Assembly (NCBI RefSeq): GCF_900116205.1 | Contig: NZ_FOZS01000007.1 | Span: 1 to 55,856 of the forward strand | Direction of reading: 5' to 3' | Source of the DNA: Halostagnicola kamekurae | Lineage (GTDB): Archaea; Halobacteriota; Halobacteria; Halobacteriales; Natrialbaceae | DNA length: 55,856 nt | Part shown: piece by piece, positions 53,396 through 55,856 of the stretch | Layout: every line of letters begins with the position of its first letter | Numbering within the stretch: the stretch's first letter is position 1 | The notes under the pieces: generated by a model | The model's input: only the letters and a program-made list of their open reading frames with translations | Database searches by the model: none | What the model was told of the DNA's origin: nothing | Position numbers and translations under genes: made by a program

Positions 53396-53898
53396 CACCC
53401 CATCGTGTCCAGTGTCTTTGCGTGTCGGTTTGGTCGGGAAGTTGTTGTATTTATCTCAACCCAACCACTTACTACTGGGCTAGCCACCGTTCGGACTTAT
53501 TTCTCAATAGACCTCTTAAACTCTCCTCTACATTTAGAGTTCTTCATCAACGGAGTCTTCCCTGCTATTCTGGCAAGACACTGGACATGGTGGGGTAACC
53601 GACGCCGATCAACAGCGTCTTGATCAGACCCTCTGATACCCGAAAGACACTGGACACGATGGGGTGTATTCTCCCGCCTGCTAGTGATTTGGACACTTGA
53701 CAGAGTGGGGTGTCCTGCTACTCTCGAGGAGTCTGAGACACTGGACAAACTGGGGTGGTCGTCTAAGTACCGAAATGGTCGCGAAGACACTGGACACGGT
53801 GGGGTGACCTGCTACTCTCGAGCTATCCGAGACACTGGACACAGTGGGGGTGCAGTTCGATTCGCAGATTGTGAGAAGACACTGGACACGATGGGGTG
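53396..53898. repeat. Class 3 ORB-like repeats with AT-rich core (orphan candidate origin 3)
   Basis: Eight copies of a 21-bp repeat GACACTGGACACG then ATGGGGTG. One is in minus orientation (53396-53416) and seven in plus: 53577-53597, 53646-53666, 53692-53712, 53737-53757, 53786-53806, 53831-53851 and 53878-53898. About 160 bp of AT-rich DNA separates the inverted first pair. No orc gene lies next to it, so the cognate initiator is elsewhere or lost. No gene is visible between 53242 and 53946. Confidence 0.75.
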
Positions 53899-53946
53899 TG
53901 GACACGGATTAGGACTCGAAATCCAGATAGTTGGTAAGCATCACGT

Positions 53947-54090
53947 TCAGTGCTGGACTCGACCGCTGTTCTCGTCGACCGTCTTCTCGCTGTGACAGTC
54001 TGCACAGAGCGTCTGGAGGCTCGACTCCTCGAGCGGATGACCGCCGTCCGTAATCCGTTCGATGCGATTGTTCCCATTCTCGTTGCTTGA
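53947..54090 (-). pseudogene. HNH-endonuclease C-terminal remnant
   Basis: The minus strand reads NENGNNRIERITDGGHPLEE and SSLQTLCADCHSEKTVDENS. The GGHP...LQTLC-x-DCH-x-EKT pattern is the second half of a typical HNH nuclease with its zinc cysteines. The expected first half (the D-H-I of HNH, here ERI) is altered and no full domain lies upstream, so it appears dead. Confidence 0.6.
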
Positions 54091-54173
54091 ACTCGAACGT
54101 GTGGATCGAGAGGACGTCACGGAGAAACGACGGAAACGTGGGGAGGTATCTTCCTGTTCGAGTTCTCGCGGAT

Positions 54174-54579
54174 AGCTCCGGAAATAGTGGTGTGGGTCAT
54201 CGAAACCACTTGCTAGAAAAAGCTCCGGAAACGGTGGAGTGTTACAAGTCACTCCCTTCATCAATCGTGCCTCTTTCCGCTTGAGTTTGTGTTTAGCACC
54301 AAAATGGTCCCAATTGACGTCGAAAGGGATTAAATCGAACTCTCGATTCCTTCCGCGACGCTTTGAATGACGGACGACAGGTGTATGATGTTTCCATCAA
54401 TTCTACCTAGACAAAGCTCCGGAACTAGTGGAGGGAGTGCTAGTGACCCAATCCATAGCTTCGGAAACGGTGGAGGGTAGATTTTATCGTAGAACCACAC
54501 CTTCCGCTGCTTAATGCATTCACAGTAAGCCACCGATATAGCTAATATTGCTATAGATTGCTTCGGAAATACTGGTGGG
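54174..54579 (+). repeat. Class 4 ORB-like repeats (orphan array)
   Basis: Five plus-strand copies of a 21-bp repeat AGCTCCGGAAACG then GTGGAGTG: 54174-54194, 54221-54241, 54415-54435, 54457-54477 and 54559-54579. A weaker relative (CGACGGAAACGTGGGGAGG) lies near 54128-54146. No inverted copy and no orc gene are nearby. Apart from these repeats I see no gene between 54091 and 54619. Confidence 0.65.
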
Positions 54580-54619
54580 TGATTATAGAATTTCACTTAC
54601 TCCTGTATTCGGTTATACA

Positions 54620-54946
54620 TTACTCGGATGGCGAAACGGGAGCTTTGTATTTGGATTTAATTCTCGAGCCATCCCGCCACTGATAGTAGTAGTACTTGTT
54701 GTCGTTGATCTCCTTGATTGTGACACAGGCTTTCCCGGGGACATCGTCTGGTCGGTCGGGATCCTCGTAGCTCTCTTCGCGAACGATCTCCTCATCCTCC
54801 TCGAGTTCAGCTTTGACTTTTGCTTCCTGGTACTCAGCAAGCTCCTCTGCATATGCTGCGATAGCATGAAGCGCATCACTATCCTGGCGGTTAAGCCCGT
54901 CTGCGATATACTGAGGTATTTCTTCGGGTAGAGTGGGGCGATTCAT
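54620..54946 (-). CDS. Small conserved protein next to orc repeats (copy 3)
   Basis: A 108-residue paralogue of the protein at 47213-47560. The N-terminal helical part is more diverged (GLNRQDSDALHAIAAYAEEL, AEYQEAKVKAELEEDEEI). The C-terminal half is well conserved (KACVTIKEINDNKYYYYQWR, then DGSRIKSKYKAPVSPSE). Conservation of the YYY-QW...IKSKYK-P module shows that this half is the functional core; its activity is unknown. The same inverted repeat lies upstream (54956-54998). It flanks the class 4 repeats, as copy 1 flanks classes 1 and 2. Confidence 0.75.
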   Translation of the reverse strand: MNRPTLPEEIPQYIADGLNRQDSDALHAIAAYAEELAEYQEAKVKAELEEDEEIVREESYEDPDRPDDVPGKACVTIKEINDNKYYYYQWRDGSRIKSKYKAPVSPSE

Positions 54947-54955
54947 TGCAGGTCT

Positions 54956-54998
54956 TTAACCAACACTATTCTCCCTTATACTATAAATTGTTGGTTAA
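54956..54998. promoter_or_regulatory. Inverted repeat operator upstream of small-gene copy 3
   Basis: TTAACCAAC (54956-54964) and GTTGGTTAA (54990-54998), 25 nt apart, around an AT-rich TATACTATAAATT that may be the promoter. Same arms as at the other two copies, with spacing 2 nt longer. Confidence 0.6.
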
Positions 54999-55039
54999 TA
55001 TAGCTCGCCACCCAAACTACCATCTCTTTTCTCCTCCGT

Positions 55040-55288
55040 ATGGTCGTTCTTGTAGAACGCAGGAAAGGGAGCCGACGCTGTATCGACTATCTCTGTACTG
55101 TGCTTGAATACTTCATCGATGTCATGGGAGTAGATATTCCTCCGGAAATCGACCAGTTTTGTCAGATGGTGCGAATTCAATACTTCGCACTAGATCAACG
55201 TGTGAGCCAAGAATCATCCACTGAAGAAGTTCTTAGCCTTGAGGAAGCTACTGAATTCGTCACTGATATGACGGAGGTCGACAGATGA
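55040..55288 (+). CDS. Small acidic protein of unknown function
   Basis: An 82-residue ORF. Its body (RRCIDYLCTVLEYFIDVMGV, DIPPEIDQFCQMVRIQYFAL, EEVLSLEEATEFVTDMTEVD) looks helical and acidic, as expected for a haloarchaeal protein. Neither the start nor the family is certain: the first 12 residues (MVVLVERRKGSR) are basic and the real start may be later. A competing minus-strand frame (54995-55180) has a less natural composition. No domain recognised. Confidence 0.4.
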   Translation: MVVLVERRKGSRRCIDYLCTVLEYFIDVMGVDIPPEIDQFCQMVRIQYFALDQRVSQESSTEEVLSLEEATEFVTDMTEVDR

Positions 55289-55580
55289 GGAGATCGAACA
55301 AGGGCCGCCAAGACCGATATCGCCCCGCCGGAAGAAGCGACGGTTGGTGACGATAAGTAACGATTGTGCGGTTGCCTCACGATAGCTTTTTGCTGAAGTG
55401 AGCAGGGAATCACCCTTCCATATTTCTCTAACTATTCTTAGAATTCCGAGAACGAATTCGAACGATCGATAGATCTTTATCTGCTGTCGTCTTTTCCCTT
55501 CATGCACCGTTTTCTCGCAGCTGTGGGTGGATCTGCTACGTTGTAGAATCGAGTATTTCACTTCCACGTTTGAGCCGGTG

Positions 55581-55599
55581 CTCCCGCTGCCTGCGGGAG
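55581..55599. repeat. Hairpin upstream of the right-edge gene
   Basis: CTCCCGC and GCGGGAG are perfect 7-bp arms around TGCCT, ending 18 nt before the ATG at 55618. It could be a terminator of an upstream transcript or a leader structure. The rest of 55289-55580 shows no gene. Confidence 0.35.
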
Positions 55600-55617
55600 G
55601 ACGGGCCAAGATCATAC

Positions 55618-55856
55618 ATGAACAGAGAAATTCCGCCGATGCAGCCACTGGCACCGATCGTCGATCAAATGCAAGAAATCGCCCGCGAAGAACTCCCAGA
55701 ACCGCGAAGTTGCCGAATCCAGTTATGGGATGATGGGACGTTCGACGTTAAAATATATCATTCGCCGGGACCTGATTCACTACAGGCGATCCGATACGAA
55801 CCTGCAACGAGTGAAATCTATTGGGAGTATGCCAGCGGTGGTGGTTGGGAGATAAC
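55618..55856 (+). CDS. Hypothetical haloarchaeal protein, N-terminal part
   Basis: From an ATG at 55618 the frame is open to the right edge (79 residues visible). It begins MNREIPPMQPLAPIVDQMQE and continues IAREELPEPRSCRIQLWDDG, TFDVKIYHSPGPDSLQAIRY. The composition is acidic, and the strand-rich middle (IQLWDDGTFDVKIYH) looks like a small beta domain. I recall similar uncharacterised haloarchaeal proteins but no function. The C-terminus lies outside the window. Confidence 0.6.
   Translation, partial: MNREIPPMQPLAPIVDQMQEIAREELPEPRSCRIQLWDDGTFDVKIYHSPGPDSLQAIRYEPATSEIYWEYASGGGWEI

Noticed and set aside
53396..53898. Class 3 repeats as a coding tandem-repeat protein
   Set aside because: Repeat intervals are irregular (45 to 53 nt in the plus array) and stop codons occur in all frames.
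55214..55654. 146-codon minus-strand ORF at the right edge
   Set aside because: Antisense to the plausible 55040-55288 and 55618 genes and poor in acidic residues.
1..55856. tRNA or rRNA genes
   Set aside because: No cloverleaf-like conserved TTCGANNC/T-arm context or rRNA sequence was noticed on either strand, although a full search could not be run.

Overview
The window reads as part of a megaplasmid or secondary replicon of a halophilic archaeon (class Halobacteria; genus not determinable from sequence alone). The proteins are strongly acidic. Secreted proteins carry Tat signals with a haloarchaeal lipobox. Many genes have a TATA-like element about 25 nt before the start codon, as in leaderless archaeal transcripts. 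The window holds two Orc1/Cdc6 initiators, a ParA pair, a type IV secretion-like operon, XerC/D-type integrases and many decayed IS elements.

Layout. (1) 1-8471, minus strand: a conjugation or secretion operon with a small leader gene, a pilin-like membrane protein, a large anchored extracellular protein, a Tat lipoprotein, a VirB6/TrbL-like polytopic protein, a VirB4/HerA ATPase fused to a PrgI-like head, and the start of a probable coupling protein that leaves the window. (2) 8.5-12.5 kb: a decayed AT-rich zone with IS6- and IS1595-type remnants, one UspA gene and a 42-residue zinc-finger microprotein. (3) 12.6-19.6 kb: a tricarboxylate-type module. The operon tctC, tcuA-like flavoprotein, tctB, tctA, prpF-like faces a convergent SLC13 permease. 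(4) 19.6-25.2 kb: IS1595 and IS5 debris, an IclR regulator, and a truncated frameshifted integrase.

(5) 25.2-38 kb: a carbohydrate or polyol-acid catabolic cluster. A DgoD-like dehydratase, an FGGY kinase and an IclR regulator are on the minus strand. Divergent from them are a 2-hydroxyacid dehydrogenase, a class II aldolase, a GlcG-like protein, a 43-residue ORF, an unrecognised polytopic membrane protein, glpABC and an SDR. A second, intact integrase closes this region at 40.96 kb, so two integrase copies in the same orientation bracket about 17 kb. (6) 41.3-44.6 kb: transposase debris, ParA and its partner with a repeat-rich upstream region, a VapBC-type pair with an altered PIN active site, and a fragment resembling a family-B DNA polymerase.

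(7) 44.5-55 kb: a replication zone. Two Orc1/Cdc6 genes and two orphan repeat arrays give four families of about 21-bp repeats. Each family has its own 5' half but all share a G-rich 3' half of the form TGGNGTG. I interpret these as four Orc-specific origin recognition boxes, three of them arranged as inverted repeats around an AT-rich core. The zone also holds three copies, one truncated, of a small gene with the same inverted repeat upstream, a duplicated block containing the 3' remnant of a lost orc gene, and a Tat-exported protein combining a staphylococcal-nuclease-like domain with two PKD domains. This replication zone is the most unusual part of the window.
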